A DNA stretch of 64,000 bases from Lachnospiraceae bacterium (lineage in GTDB: Bacteria; Bacillota; Clostridia; Lachnospirales; Lachnospiraceae): positions 1-64,000 of the forward strand of contig JAILBQ010000073.1 in NCBI GenBank assembly GCA_024680815.1, read 5' to 3'. Below are positions 1 to 8,302 of this stretch, piece after piece. The translations under genes were made by a program, and so were the position numbers. Positions within the stretch are counted from its first letter, which is position 1. Each line of letters begins with the position of its first letter. The notes below the pieces were generated by a model. It made no database searches and was not told where the DNA came from. It was given only the letters and a program-made list of their open reading frames with translations.

Positions 1-333
1 GCCCGCCTTACGAATCATTCGTGCCGGGGCCGCCGCGCTGGAACACGCGCGGCGGAAATCTTGCGGGGCGGGCCCGGGCGCTGGAGCGCTCGGCGCTCCA
101 AAACGCGCCCGCGAAACGTCCACTGGACGTTTCGCCCCCCGTCAAGTGGCTTCCCGAAAATCTTTATAATCAAAATCACCTAAATATTATTGGCATGCGT
201 TACGAATACTCATGCACCAAGGGCCGCCGCGCTGGAACACGCGCGGCGGAAATCTTGCGGGGCGCAGCCTCGCTCCGCTCGGCTAAACGCGCCCGAAAAC
301 TTGTCGCGAAAAACGGCCTTGTCGCGAAAAAAA

Positions 334-360
334 CAGCCTGTGGATTTATTCCACTGGCTG
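334..360 (-). terminator. rho-independent terminator (distal of a tandem pair)
   Basis: On the minus strand an imperfect hairpin (arms CAGCC-GTGGA paired with TCCAC-GGCTG, one T-T mismatch, 5-nt loop) is followed directly by seven T (positions 333-327). It lies downstream of the channel gene that ends at 432 and backs up the hairpin at 373-398. Confidence 0.75.
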
Positions 361-372
361 AAAAAACAACTT

Positions 373-398
373 CGCCCCGGAGCGGGTGCTCCGGGGCG
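373..398 (-). terminator. rho-independent terminator after the channel gene
   Basis: Perfect 11-bp GC-rich stem (CGCCCCGGAGC and its complement) with a 4-nt loop. On the minus strand it is followed by a short spacer and TTTTTT. It sits 34 bases after the stop of the gene at 432-2312, so it probably ends that transcript. Confidence 0.75.
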
Positions 399-431
399 GG
401 GTGAGATATTAACACTGTATTGCCTTACGGT

Positions 432-2312
432 TCAGTCCACCGCGATCACGACAAAGGCATCCTGCTCCTCGAACACAACCTCGGCGGCCTTCGGCGGATT
501 GGTGACGATTTCGATGTTTCCGGTAGTTTTATCCGTTTTTCTGTAGCCGATAAGAACCTCCCGCTGCCTCGCGGCGGCCTCACCCGCAGTGTAGATATCC
601 GTCTTCTGCCCGGTTTTAATATAGTTTCCGGCAGGGCGAACATAGATCTCCGACCCCTCTTCCTTTAAGAGTTCCTCAAAGATAGCCCTGAGATTCCTCT
701 CCTGACAGATCTGGGTGACTATAAGGCTTGTGATATTGCTGCTAATCACAAAGTCATTAACTTCGGCAATCTCCGCAAGCTCCTGATTTTCGACCCTCAG
801 CATCTCGCTTGTGACGCTCATCTTTATTCCGCGGCTCTCCGACAGATACTTAAGCTGCAACAGAATAAGAAGAATCCTTGCATCCTTCTTCTCCGCCTCC
901 TTCTCGTCCATGCCCTCGTAGGAATCGGCAAGCACCAGGACGGTATTATCCTTATCTTCCTTAAGAAGCGACTCCAGCACCGAGCGGCTGCAGCTGTCGC
1001 ATTCCATCACCGTAACTTCAATGTTCTTAAGGTTCAGCCCCTCAATCTCTTCCCTGTAGGAAGCCTGGCCGGCATCAAGGGCAACGGTCATCTTCGAGCC
1101 GGGCGCCACATAATTATCCTCCTCTTCCAGGATAAATTTAAGCTTGCCGCTGTAGCCCAGGATAAGCATATCCTTCGTTTCCAGAGGCTCCTTCCGGTAC
1201 TCCTTAAGGATATCCTCTTCCCTTACCGCGTGAGGAGAAGCGTCCATGCGGCTCTCCCCGTCATCCTCCGCAAACAGAATAAGCCTGTCCCCTTTTTCGA
1301 CCTTAAGATCCGGCTCCGGGTTAAGCAGGATCCTGCCGTCGGAACGCACAAACCCGATCACGGTGGAAACCGGGAAATAACGGTTAAGCTCGGAAAGGGT
1401 TCTGCCGACCGCGTCGGGATGCTCTTCGATATAAAACTCACTGCCGTCCGTGTCAAAAATCTCCGTGTATACCTGGGAGAGACCGGCGTTGCGCCCGGTA
1501 TGGGCAATAATCCTGGACATAACGTCATTGAAGCTTAATATCTCGGCAAAGCCCTCGCCCGCGACCTCCGCCGCCTCTTTGTTTTCCTCATCCCGGATAA
1601 CCGCCGTGATATATGCCTTATCGTTTCCGTACTCCTTTAACAGCTTTGTTACGGCAAGAATACATTTTAAGGTGGCCGCGTCAGACTCCGCGTTAATGAT
1701 GACGCTCCTGCAGGTATCAAAGGAACAAACCTTCAGATCATTAATATCGGAAATATTGCCGCAGCGGCATATAATCCGGGTGGTCTTTTTATCCGGAAAG
1801 CGCTCATTTATCCTGTCATCCATGACGTCCCTGTCATCTCTGTCGTCCATGATTACAAGAGCCTCTCTCTTATGGTTGGAATTGGCCTCAATAAGCTCGG
1901 AAACCATGGTATAGAGGCCTCCAGCAGCTCCGAGGATAATGACATGGCCCTCCTCCACCACAACGGACCGCCCCTTGCGAAGCTCCTGAACCTTTTCGTC
2001 AATGGCGTTGCAGATTATACCGGTAAGGGTGCTGAAGATAAAAATACCGATGACGGTTACGATGAGCATGCCGAAAATAAACGGAGTCCCCGTCTCCCCG
2101 TCTCCGCAGATCGTTCCGGGATCGAGCACATGGGTCAGGCTTATCCACACTCCGCTGCCAAAGCCGAGACCTTTCCCCGCTCCGGCGACGGCTATGATAA
2201 TACCCATTATTAATACCGTCACTACGGAGGCAACCGTAAGAAGCTTGATGAGAGCGGCGGTTCCTCCGGACATCTGATTGTCAAACCAGTAAGAAAATCT
2301 GTTTTTTTTCAT
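432..2312 (-). CDS. CASTOR/POLLUX-like ion channel with RCK (TrkA-N-like) domains
   Basis: A 626-residue membrane protein. Two hydrophobic segments near the N terminus (about 18-45 and 80-105) flank a pore-like stretch containing LDPGTICGD. A long cytosolic part with two Rossmann-type RCK units follows (first one begins near VIILGAAGG, second near MLILGYSGK), with a TrkA-C-like piece between them (GRTLSELN and DRLILFAEDD). This is the architecture of the CASTOR/POLLUX/SVP family of cation channels, in which the RCK gating ring binds a ligand. The ATG at 2312 has a good ribosome site (AAAAGGGGAGAT just upstream). The gene is monocistronic: tRNA-Leu diverges upstream and tandem terminators follow. 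Ion selectivity cannot be read from the sequence. Confidence 0.8.
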   Translation of the reverse strand: MKKNRFSYWFDNQMSGGTAALIKLLTVASVVTVLIMGIIIAVAGAGKGLGFGSGVWISLTHVLDPGTICGDGETGTPFIFGMLIVTVIGIFIFSTLTGIICNAIDEKVQELRKGRSVVVEEGHVIILGAAGGLYTMVSELIEANSNHKREALVIMDDRDDRDVMDDRINERFPDKKTTRIICRCGNISDINDLKVCSFDTCRSVIINAESDAATLKCILAVTKLLKEYGNDKAYITAVIRDEENKEAAEVAGEGFAEILSFNDVMSRIIAHTGRNAGLSQVYTEIFDTDGSEFYIEEHPDAVGRTLSELNRYFPVSTVIGFVRSDGRILLNPEPDLKVEKGDRLILFAEDDGESRMDASPHAVREEDILKEYRKEPLETKDMLILGYSGKLKFILEEEDNYVAPGSKMTVALDAGQASYREEIEGLNLKNIEVTVMECDSCSRSVLESLLKEDKDNTVLVLADSYEGMDEKEAEKKDARILLILLQLKYLSESRGIKMSVTSEMLRVENQELAEIAEVNDFVISSNITSLIVTQICQERNLRAIFEELLKEEGSEIYVRPAGNYIKTGQKTDIYTAGEAAARQREVLIGYRKTDKTTGNIEIVTNPPKAAEVVFEEQDAFVVIAVD

Positions 2313-2334
2313 ATCTCCCCTTTTCCGGACTTGC

Positions 2335-2363
2335 TTGAATTTATCCTGTGGATATGCTAAACT
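2335..2363 (+). promoter_or_regulatory. probable promoter of tRNA-Leu
   Basis: TTGAAT (2335-2340), a 17-base spacer and TAAACT (2358-2363). The -10 ends nine bases before the mature tRNA 5' end. The element overlaps the upstream region of the divergent channel gene. Consensus match is moderate. Confidence 0.5.
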
Positions 2364-2372
2364 TCTATCTAT

Positions 2373-2457
2373 GCCGGCGTGGCGGAATTGGCAGACGCCC
2401 GGGACTTAAAATCCCGTGGGATTATATCCCGTACCGGTTCGACCCCGGTCGCCGGCA
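2373..2457 (+). tRNA. tRNA-Leu (anticodon UAA)
   Basis: An 85-base class II tRNA. The acceptor arms GCCGGCG (2373-2379) and CGCCGGC (2450-2456) pair fully, with discriminator A at 2457. The anticodon stem CGGGA/TCCCG encloses loop CTTAAAA, giving anticodon TAA. A variable arm with GGGATTATATCCC and a T-arm with GGTTCGA are present. CCA is not encoded. A run of six T follows at about 2462-2467 and may end transcription. The gene points toward oriC, unlike most of its neighbours. Confidence 0.95.
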
Positions 2458-2469
2458 GACCTTTTTTAT

Positions 2470-4620
2470 CTATTTCATCATCTCCCCCAGCAGCGCCCTT
2501 GTGTCAGAGTGATCCGACAGCGAAAAATCCTTCTTAAACAGCGCCGCCGAGAAAGGCGGCATCGAGACCTTCATTCTGGCATCGCGCACAGGAGACAGCT
2601 CCGGCAATGTGGTAAAGCTTTCCTTATAGCTGAAAATAAGCCTTTTCATTTCCGTATTCGGCTTCACCCCGCAGCGCCATACCGGAATACTCGCATCCAC
2701 GGGGTGGTCGTTGTTGTTAATCACCACAACAGAAGCCCCGTCCTTATTAAACCTTCCATAGGCAATAAAGCCCTCCCCGCTGAAGAGCTCCAGAAGACTT
2801 CCGGTTTTCAGCTCCCGGTTTTCCTTGTGAATCCTTATACAGGCCCGGTGGAAATCCATGAGCTCATAGTCCTCATTTCCCCAGGGATAGGTTCTGCGGT
2901 TGTCGGGATCGGTGAAGCCCACAAGTCCGGCCTCATCCCCGTAATAAATCGTGGGACAGCCCACCCAGGTCATCTGCAGAAGCACCGCTTCCCGCATAAC
3001 GGCCTTGTTGATCCCCTCCGAGGCCGCCTCGGGTCCCAGAGTGGAAACCCGGCCCACCTTGTGGTTCGTTCTGGTAAGAAACCGGGAGTGATCATGATTT
3101 GAAAGCTCATTCATGCAGGAATTCATGGAGGAATAGTTCATGAAGGACTGATTTTCCAGCATGGCTCCCCAGAACGCCGAAGCGTTATTTAAAAGATCCG
3201 GACGAAAATCGTCACTGTGCTTCTCCATCCCTGTCAGAAACCAGGTTACCGGCTCCATAAAGGCGTCGTAATTCATTATGGAATCCCATTCGTCCCCGGA
3301 AAGCCAGTCCCTGGGGTTGCCGTAATGCTCCGCAAGTATCACCGCCTCAGGATTTGCTTCCTTTACCGCGCGCCGAAAATCCTTCCAGAATTTATGGTTA
3401 AAGCCGATGCTCCGTCCCAGATCAGCCGCCACGTCCAGCCGCCAGCCGTCAGCGTTATAAGGCGACGACACCCACTTTCTGGCAATACTCAGAATATAAT
3501 CATAGAGTCTCGGAGAATCTTCATAGTTAAGCTTCGGCAGGGTGTCATGTCCCCACCAGCCTTCATAGGTATTGTTATACGGCCAGGAACCTCCCTGGAA
3601 ATTGAAAAACTCATGATAGGGGCTTGACGCGTCTACATAGGCGCCCTTTTCAAAGCCTTCCGCATATTCATAAATTCTTTCACGATCCATCCATTTGTTG
3701 AAGGAACCGCAGTGGTTGAATACGCCGTCGATAATGACTTTTATTCCCATTTCATGGGCGCGGCGCACAAGCTCCGCAAACAGGGCATTGCTCTGCTCCA
3801 GATTTTCCCTGTCCGTGACCCTGCGGATATAGCGAGCGGCTTTTGCGTTATCACTCTCTCCTTCGGAAAGAACGGAGCCTCCGTCATGAATTATGACGCC
3901 GAAATGCGGGTCGATGTAATCGTAATCCTGAATATCATACTTATGGTTTGAGGGGGATACAAAGAGCGGATTGAAATATATGACCTCAATTCCCATATTT
4001 TTCAGCAGCGGAAGCTTGCTCATTACGCCGGCGAGGTCGCCCCCGTAGAATTCACGGACTCCGAAGGCTTCCGGTGTTTTGTTCCAGTCCGTCACCCGCC
4101 GGGAGAGACCGTTAATATAAAAGTATTCCCCGGTTTCCGGGTTGTTTGTGGGATCCCCGTCGCAGTAACGCTCCGTAAATATCTGGTACATGACAGCGCC
4201 CTTGCTCCATTCCGGCGTGGAAAAGCCCGGAATAAGCCGGAAGCAGTATTTAAGGTCGTTTGCGCGCACCGGACCCCGTCTGTCATAATACATTCTGATT
4301 CTGCCCGCTATAACCTCAAAGCAATAGTTTACCGGCTCATTATCCAGGGCAAGACGGGCGGAGTAGAAATCGAATTCCTCATTATGGTCGGTGCATTCCA
4401 TCAGAATCCGTTCCTTATCCTTAACAAGATAGACATAGTCCACGTTCCGCCTTAAGGTTCTGAAACGGAGCGTAACTATGCTGAAGGGACGGGGCTCGGG
4501 CGGAGAAACATAGTCCTCCGTCATATCGGAAAACAAAGCGTTTTTGTTGAAGATCGGCCTGTTTCCGGCCATAAATCTTCTGGCCCGTTCATGAGGAGAC
4601 AGATTTTCGTATAAGCTCAT
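2470..4620 (-). CDS. intracellular GH13 alpha-glycosidase (neopullulanase/cyclomaltodextrinase-like)
   Basis: A 716-residue protein with no signal peptide, so probably cytoplasmic. An N-terminal beta-rich domain of about 130 residues, like the CBM34-type domain of neopullulanases, precedes a GH13 barrel. The conserved GH13 regions are visible: DGVFNHCG (region I), GWRLDVAAD with the nucleophile Asp (II), VILAEHYG with the acid/base Glu (III) and LSNHDHSR with the transition-state Asp (IV). The family hydrolyses alpha-1,4 and often alpha-1,6 bonds of maltooligosaccharides, cyclodextrins or pullulan. Its start overlaps the azlD stop by four bases (ATGA), so it is the last gene of the long leftward run. 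Exact substrate is not determinable here. Confidence 0.85.
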   Translation of the reverse strand: MSLYENLSPHERARRFMAGNRPIFNKNALFSDMTEDYVSPPEPRPFSIVTLRFRTLRRNVDYVYLVKDKERILMECTDHNEEFDFYSARLALDNEPVNYCFEVIAGRIRMYYDRRGPVRANDLKYCFRLIPGFSTPEWSKGAVMYQIFTERYCDGDPTNNPETGEYFYINGLSRRVTDWNKTPEAFGVREFYGGDLAGVMSKLPLLKNMGIEVIYFNPLFVSPSNHKYDIQDYDYIDPHFGVIIHDGGSVLSEGESDNAKAARYIRRVTDRENLEQSNALFAELVRRAHEMGIKVIIDGVFNHCGSFNKWMDRERIYEYAEGFEKGAYVDASSPYHEFFNFQGGSWPYNNTYEGWWGHDTLPKLNYEDSPRLYDYILSIARKWVSSPYNADGWRLDVAADLGRSIGFNHKFWKDFRRAVKEANPEAVILAEHYGNPRDWLSGDEWDSIMNYDAFMEPVTWFLTGMEKHSDDFRPDLLNNASAFWGAMLENQSFMNYSSMNSCMNELSNHDHSRFLTRTNHKVGRVSTLGPEAASEGINKAVMREAVLLQMTWVGCPTIYYGDEAGLVGFTDPDNRRTYPWGNEDYELMDFHRACIRIHKENRELKTGSLLELFSGEGFIAYGRFNKDGASVVVINNNDHPVDASIPVWRCGVKPNTEMKRLIFSYKESFTTLPELSPVRDARMKVSMPPFSAALFKKDFSLSDHSDTRALLGEMMK

Positions 4621-4934
4621 AGAAATCCTTTCGTTATCAGTTCCACTATAAACACAACGGCGCAGGCGCCGATTGCAACCGTAATAAGCCCCTTGCCGCG
4701 GACAGCCAGAAAAAGGGCGATTAAAAGCGCTGCCAGTCCCGAATATACATTACCGGTGGCGGTAAGAATTGCCGGAAAGGTCATGGCGCTTAACGTCACG
4801 TAGGGCACATAGTTTAAAAATGAACGTATAAAAGGGTTTTTTATCTCTTTTCTGATAAGTGTTAACGGCAGCACCCGGATAAGGTAGGTCACTCCCGCCA
4901 TAACAAGCATATATCCGTAAAGTGAGCGATCCAT
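4617..4934 (-). CDS. azlD: AzlD-type branched-chain amino acid export subunit
   Basis: A 105-residue hydrophobic protein with four predicted membrane segments, typical in size for AzlD. It starts three bases after azlC ends. AzlC and AzlD together form a small exporter of branched-chain amino acids and their analogues; the assignment rests on size, topology (GVTYLIRVLPL near the N terminus, typical of the family) and pairing with azlC. Confidence 0.85.
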   Translation of the reverse strand: MDRSLYGYMLVMAGVTYLIRVLPLTLIRKEIKNPFIRSFLNYVPYVTLSAMTFPAILTATGNVYSGLAALLIALFLAVRGKGLITVAIGACAVVFIVELITKGFL

Positions 4935-4937
4935 GAC

Positions 4938-5639
4938 CTAACCCTCCGTTTCAGCACTGAAAGGAAATAGCGCCGCGGCGCCCCCCGCAACCAGGACAGT
5001 CACAAGAATGATGCGTAACCCTCCGGAAATATCCTTTAACACCGGCGTAACGGCACATACCGCGCTCAAAGCGCAGGCAAGAAGCGAAGAAATAAGAATC
5101 TTCCGATTCTGCTTTGCCACGGGAACAACTATGGCAATAAACATGCCGTAGAGAGCAACCCCCAAAGCGTTAATCAGGCGTTCGGGCAGAATCTGTCCCG
5201 CAGAAGCGCCTAAAAAAGTGCCGAAAACCCATCCGAAAATGGATATCAGCATCGCTCCGTAGGTATAAAAGGGAGAGAGCTGTTTTCTGGCGATACTTAT
5301 CCCGAATATTTCGTCCGTCATGCCATGGGCCATAAGCAGTCTCTTCGGAATACTTACTCCGGTCAGCTTTTGGGAAACAGCAGCCGACATAAGGGCGTAA
5401 CGCAGGTTGATGATGGACTGCACCATGGCCATTTCGCCATAGGACCCTGAGGAAGCGATAACTCCAAGCCCGGCAAACTGCCCGGCACTGGTGACGTTTG
5501 TCAGGGAAATAAGCGTCGCGTCAAAAACACCGATTCCGGCTTTTAAAGCCTGTATCCCGAAAGCAAAGGAAACCGCAAGATATCCCAGGCAGATCGGGAT
5601 GCCGTCCTTAAGTCCCTCACGAAATTCCCGACTGTTCAT
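4938..5639 (-). CDS. azlC: AzlC family branched-chain amino acid permease
   Basis: A 233-residue polytopic membrane protein. The N terminus has the AzlC pattern (GLKDGIPICLGYLAVSFAFG, then SLTNVTSAGQFAG and NLRYALMSAA). It is the large subunit of the AzlCD exporter. Its start overlaps the stop of the upstream sensor-kinase-like gene by four bases, so the two are probably translationally coupled. No T-box or other leader element is visible, as expected for an internal operon gene. Confidence 0.88.
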   Translation of the reverse strand: MNSREFREGLKDGIPICLGYLAVSFAFGIQALKAGIGVFDATLISLTNVTSAGQFAGLGVIASSGSYGEMAMVQSIINLRYALMSAAVSQKLTGVSIPKRLLMAHGMTDEIFGISIARKQLSPFYTYGAMLISIFGWVFGTFLGASAGQILPERLINALGVALYGMFIAIVVPVAKQNRKILISSLLACALSAVCAVTPVLKDISGGLRIILVTVLVAGGAAALFPFSAETEG

Positions 5640-7768
5640 TTTTCTTTTTCTGCCGTTTCTTCAAACAATTTCTTCAGTTCCATTCCGAATTCCGGTAAAA
5701 CTATCCGTCTGTATTTTTTTCCGCTCTTTGTCTCTTTCCCGTTTTGAATCACTACGACAGTAACGCCGCCCGGAGCCTCCACTGCGGAAATATGACTTGA
5801 TTCTATATAATCCTCATCCACAAAAATATACGCTGCTCCGTTATGCGCCGCCTTCATAAGCTCCGGCGGATAGCTGCAGCGGATATTTCTGACACCGAGA
5901 TCTGAAAGAAGGGCACGGAAAGCCTCATCCGCCCGGGAAGGCTTCAAGAAGGTGGCCGTTGTGATCCTCGCCGCATCCCGAATATAAAGGCATTCACCGT
6001 AATCCGCCACTTCCTGCGGCAGAACAATCGTAAACGCGCTGCCGCTGCCCGGTGAGCTCTTCACATTTATGGAACCGTCCATGAGCTCCACCAGCTTCCG
6101 GGCAGAATAAAGATTTCCCGGCTCATTAAAAAGCTTAACGTGCCGTTCCTGCGGAATGCCGATTCCGCTGTCTGTTACCTCAGCCTGCAGGAAAATTCCG
6201 TTATCCCTGTTTTCGCAGTCGACAGAAAGGGAAACAAAGCCCTCCTCAGTATACTGCATGGCGTTATCAAGGAGGATGGAAAGCACCTGATTTATCCGGG
6301 AGCTGTCTCCCTTAAGCTTCACCGGCAGGGCGGGATTGACACAGACGGTAAATTCCAGGCCTTTTTCAAGCATTGCGGAGCGCACACGGGACGCAGCTTC
6401 ATAAATCAGCTTAAGGGGCTCATATTCCGCCAGAGTTAACGCAACTTCCCCGGAATCGATTCTGGAATAATCCAGAGCCTCATTTACCCTGAAAAGCAGG
6501 GCATTCGCCGCGGTATGTATCTCATCAATCCGCTTTGAAAGATCGTCAACGTCGGAATCCCGGGCATCGGCGGAAGAAAGGTTTACAAGCTCTTTTAAAG
6601 ACGCACGCATCTGACTCCCCATCCCGTTCACGAACTCGGCATTGAGCCTGGCGCTTTCGAGCGCGGCATCCCTTGTTCTGTTAAGCTCTCTTAAAAGCTC
6701 CTCTTCCCCGGAAAGATCCTGAAGGAGAATCAGTCCGAGAAAGGCTTCCCCGAAGGAGTCATGAATATTATATACCGTCATCTGCCAGGGAACGCGGGTG
6801 TGCTTTAAATATACCCTGCAGTAAAACAGTCTGATATCGCTCCTTAACCGCCTTTCCCATTCTCCGGTATCGATATCGGAATCAAAAAATTCCTCAAGGG
6901 AATGCCCGGGAAGAGATCCGGCTTCCCTTGAAAGAACCATTTCCGCCTTTTCATTACAGTCCTGAATTCTGGCTTCATCCGCCCCGATTATAAGGATCGG
7001 AACATCCGTCTGACTCTTTGAAAGCAGTAAAAAAGCGTTCTGCATCGTAAGCTTGTTTCTCTTCCTGGCCAGGGCCACATTCAGCATGGCTAAAAACGCC
7101 AGAAACGCCGCAAGGGAGGCGGAAAAATAGAGATCTGAGCGCAGCAGCACCGGAAGGAGGAGATCCACCAGAGCGCTTATCGTAATGGCGAGAGCCATGA
7201 GCCACAGCTTTTTCCGAAGCCGCTCATGACGAATATATTTAAGTCTTGTTTTCCATCCCTTACAGATCCATAAAATCAAGGCGGCACAGGCGAGGGTATA
7301 TACCGTCTGGATAAGCCTTCCCCAGAGCAAAAAACTCAGGATCAGCTCCCCCTGCTTTTCGTAGTATAAAAAATTGCGAATCGCAACCGCAGCCCAGACA
7401 AAACAGCCCAGAAGATAAAAAACCGACGCTATAAACCGTCTTTTCGGCCTGGGTATATCGGATACCCTGGCTGAAAACGAAACACACAGGGCCATATAAA
7501 AAACAGCGCAGAACTGTGCCGCCATGCGCACCAAAAGGCCGAAGGGGCTCCTTAAATCCACTTCGGAAAGGATGGCACAGCCCATGAGCCAGATAAAAAT
7601 ACAAACCGATCCCTCGAACAGCATCCGGAAGGTCTTACTGGCGCGAAAGCGCAGATATTCCGCCGTGCCCAGTCCCAAAGCCACCACGCCGAGCGCGGTC
7701 TGGAACCAAATCGTAACTGCCCTGAGAAATACCCCTGTTTCGTTGAACCGGATGAGCGGTTCTGTCAT
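5636..7768 (-). CDS. membrane sensor histidine-kinase-like protein lacking the phospho-accepting His
   Basis: A 710-residue protein. Seven or eight membrane segments occupy about residues 15-230, then a PAS-like domain (about 245-365), a dimerisation helix, an HATPase domain and a C-terminal receiver-like tail. The ATPase boxes look intact: LLDNAMQYTEEG (N box), DSGIGIP (G1) and SSPGSGSAFTIVLP (G2). In the dimerisation helix, where kinases carry SHExRTP, this protein reads GSQMRAS: Ser385 and Gln386 replace the usual His-Glu. The C-terminal part (YIFVDEDYI) resembles a degenerate receiver. I infer a signalling protein that binds ATP but cannot autophosphorylate in the usual way. It sits between greA (14 bases away) and azlC (4-base overlap), with no response regulator gene nearby. 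Confidence 0.75.
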   Translation of the reverse strand: MTEPLIRFNETGVFLRAVTIWFQTALGVVALGLGTAEYLRFRASKTFRMLFEGSVCIFIWLMGCAILSEVDLRSPFGLLVRMAAQFCAVFYMALCVSFSARVSDIPRPKRRFIASVFYLLGCFVWAAVAIRNFLYYEKQGELILSFLLWGRLIQTVYTLACAALILWICKGWKTRLKYIRHERLRKKLWLMALAITISALVDLLLPVLLRSDLYFSASLAAFLAFLAMLNVALARKRNKLTMQNAFLLLSKSQTDVPILIIGADEARIQDCNEKAEMVLSREAGSLPGHSLEEFFDSDIDTGEWERRLRSDIRLFYCRVYLKHTRVPWQMTVYNIHDSFGEAFLGLILLQDLSGEEELLRELNRTRDAALESARLNAEFVNGMGSQMRASLKELVNLSSADARDSDVDDLSKRIDEIHTAANALLFRVNEALDYSRIDSGEVALTLAEYEPLKLIYEAASRVRSAMLEKGLEFTVCVNPALPVKLKGDSSRINQVLSILLDNAMQYTEEGFVSLSVDCENRDNGIFLQAEVTDSGIGIPQERHVKLFNEPGNLYSARKLVELMDGSINVKSSPGSGSAFTIVLPQEVADYGECLYIRDAARITTATFLKPSRADEAFRALLSDLGVRNIRCSYPPELMKAAHNGAAYIFVDEDYIESSHISAVEAPGGVTVVVIQNGKETKSGKKYRRIVLPEFGMELKKLFEETAEKEK

Positions 7769-7782
7769 TTCTGTAATTTCTC

Positions 7783-8292
7783 CTAAAACGTCTTCAGCTT
7801 ATCCCCGGTATCATCCGTTGTCTTTTCTATTTTTACGATCTTCACCTTATAGCTGTAGTCCGCGTTAACGGCCACGGAGCACACGTCTCCCTCTTTATGG
7901 CCCATTAGAGCCGCTCCGAGAGGCGATTCTATACTTATCATACCGTTCAGCGAATCTCCGCGGATGCTTGTGACGATTTTATATCTCTCGGTTTCCTTTT
8001 CCTCCAGAAATTCCACGGTTACGAAATTATTTATTCCCACCTCGTCCTCGCCGGATTCATCGGATATTATGACGGCAGTCCGGAGTATCCTCTCCAGATA
8101 TCCGATCCGGCTCTCATTTTCGTTTTTTGCCTTTTTCGCGGCATAGTATTCAAAATTTTCGCTCAGGTCACCGTGGGCTCTGGCCTCCTTTACTTCGGCA
8201 ATAAGCTGCGGACGTCTTACCAGCTTCCGTTCCTCGATTTCGGCCTCTATCTTTTCAACATCGCTTTTTGTTAAGGTTTCCTGTTTAGGCAT
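7783..8292 (-). CDS. greA: transcription elongation factor GreA/GreB family
   Basis: A 169-residue protein. The N-terminal antiparallel coiled coil (about 1-80) carries the tip sequence GDLSENFEYYAAK, whose acidic residues stimulate transcript cleavage by backtracked RNA polymerase. A C-terminal FKBP-like domain follows (ISIESPLGAALMGHKEGD). The length and tip are normal for GreA. It lies 10 bases after ftsH and 14 bases before the kinase-like gene, in the same operon. Confidence 0.92.
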   Translation of the reverse strand: MPKQETLTKSDVEKIEAEIEERKLVRRPQLIAEVKEARAHGDLSENFEYYAAKKAKNENESRIGYLERILRTAVIISDESGEDEVGINNFVTVEFLEEKETERYKIVTSIRGDSLNGMISIESPLGAALMGHKEGDVCSVAVNADYSYKVKIVKIEKTTDDTGDKLKTF

Positions 8293-8302
8293 TTATTTTC
8301 CT

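Larger units (their letters stand above)
1..431. repeat. GC-rich non-coding region with duplicated hairpin unit
   Basis: No convincing gene is present; the small open frames are GC-rich and resemble no family. A 44-bp segment at 27-70 recurs exactly at 221-264, and the sequence just upstream of each copy is also similar (TTACGAAT followed by a short variable stretch). Each copy contains a hairpin with arms CCGCCGCG/CGCGGCGG. Between and after the copies lie further perfect inverted repeats: 82-100 (8-bp arms, 3-nt loop) and 111-135 (12-bp arms, 1-nt loop). 301-338 holds two tandem copies of TTGTCGCGAAAAA. The composition is clearly more GC-rich than the neighbouring genes. It may be an intergenic repeat family or a decayed element; I cannot tell which from one window. 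Confidence 0.7.
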
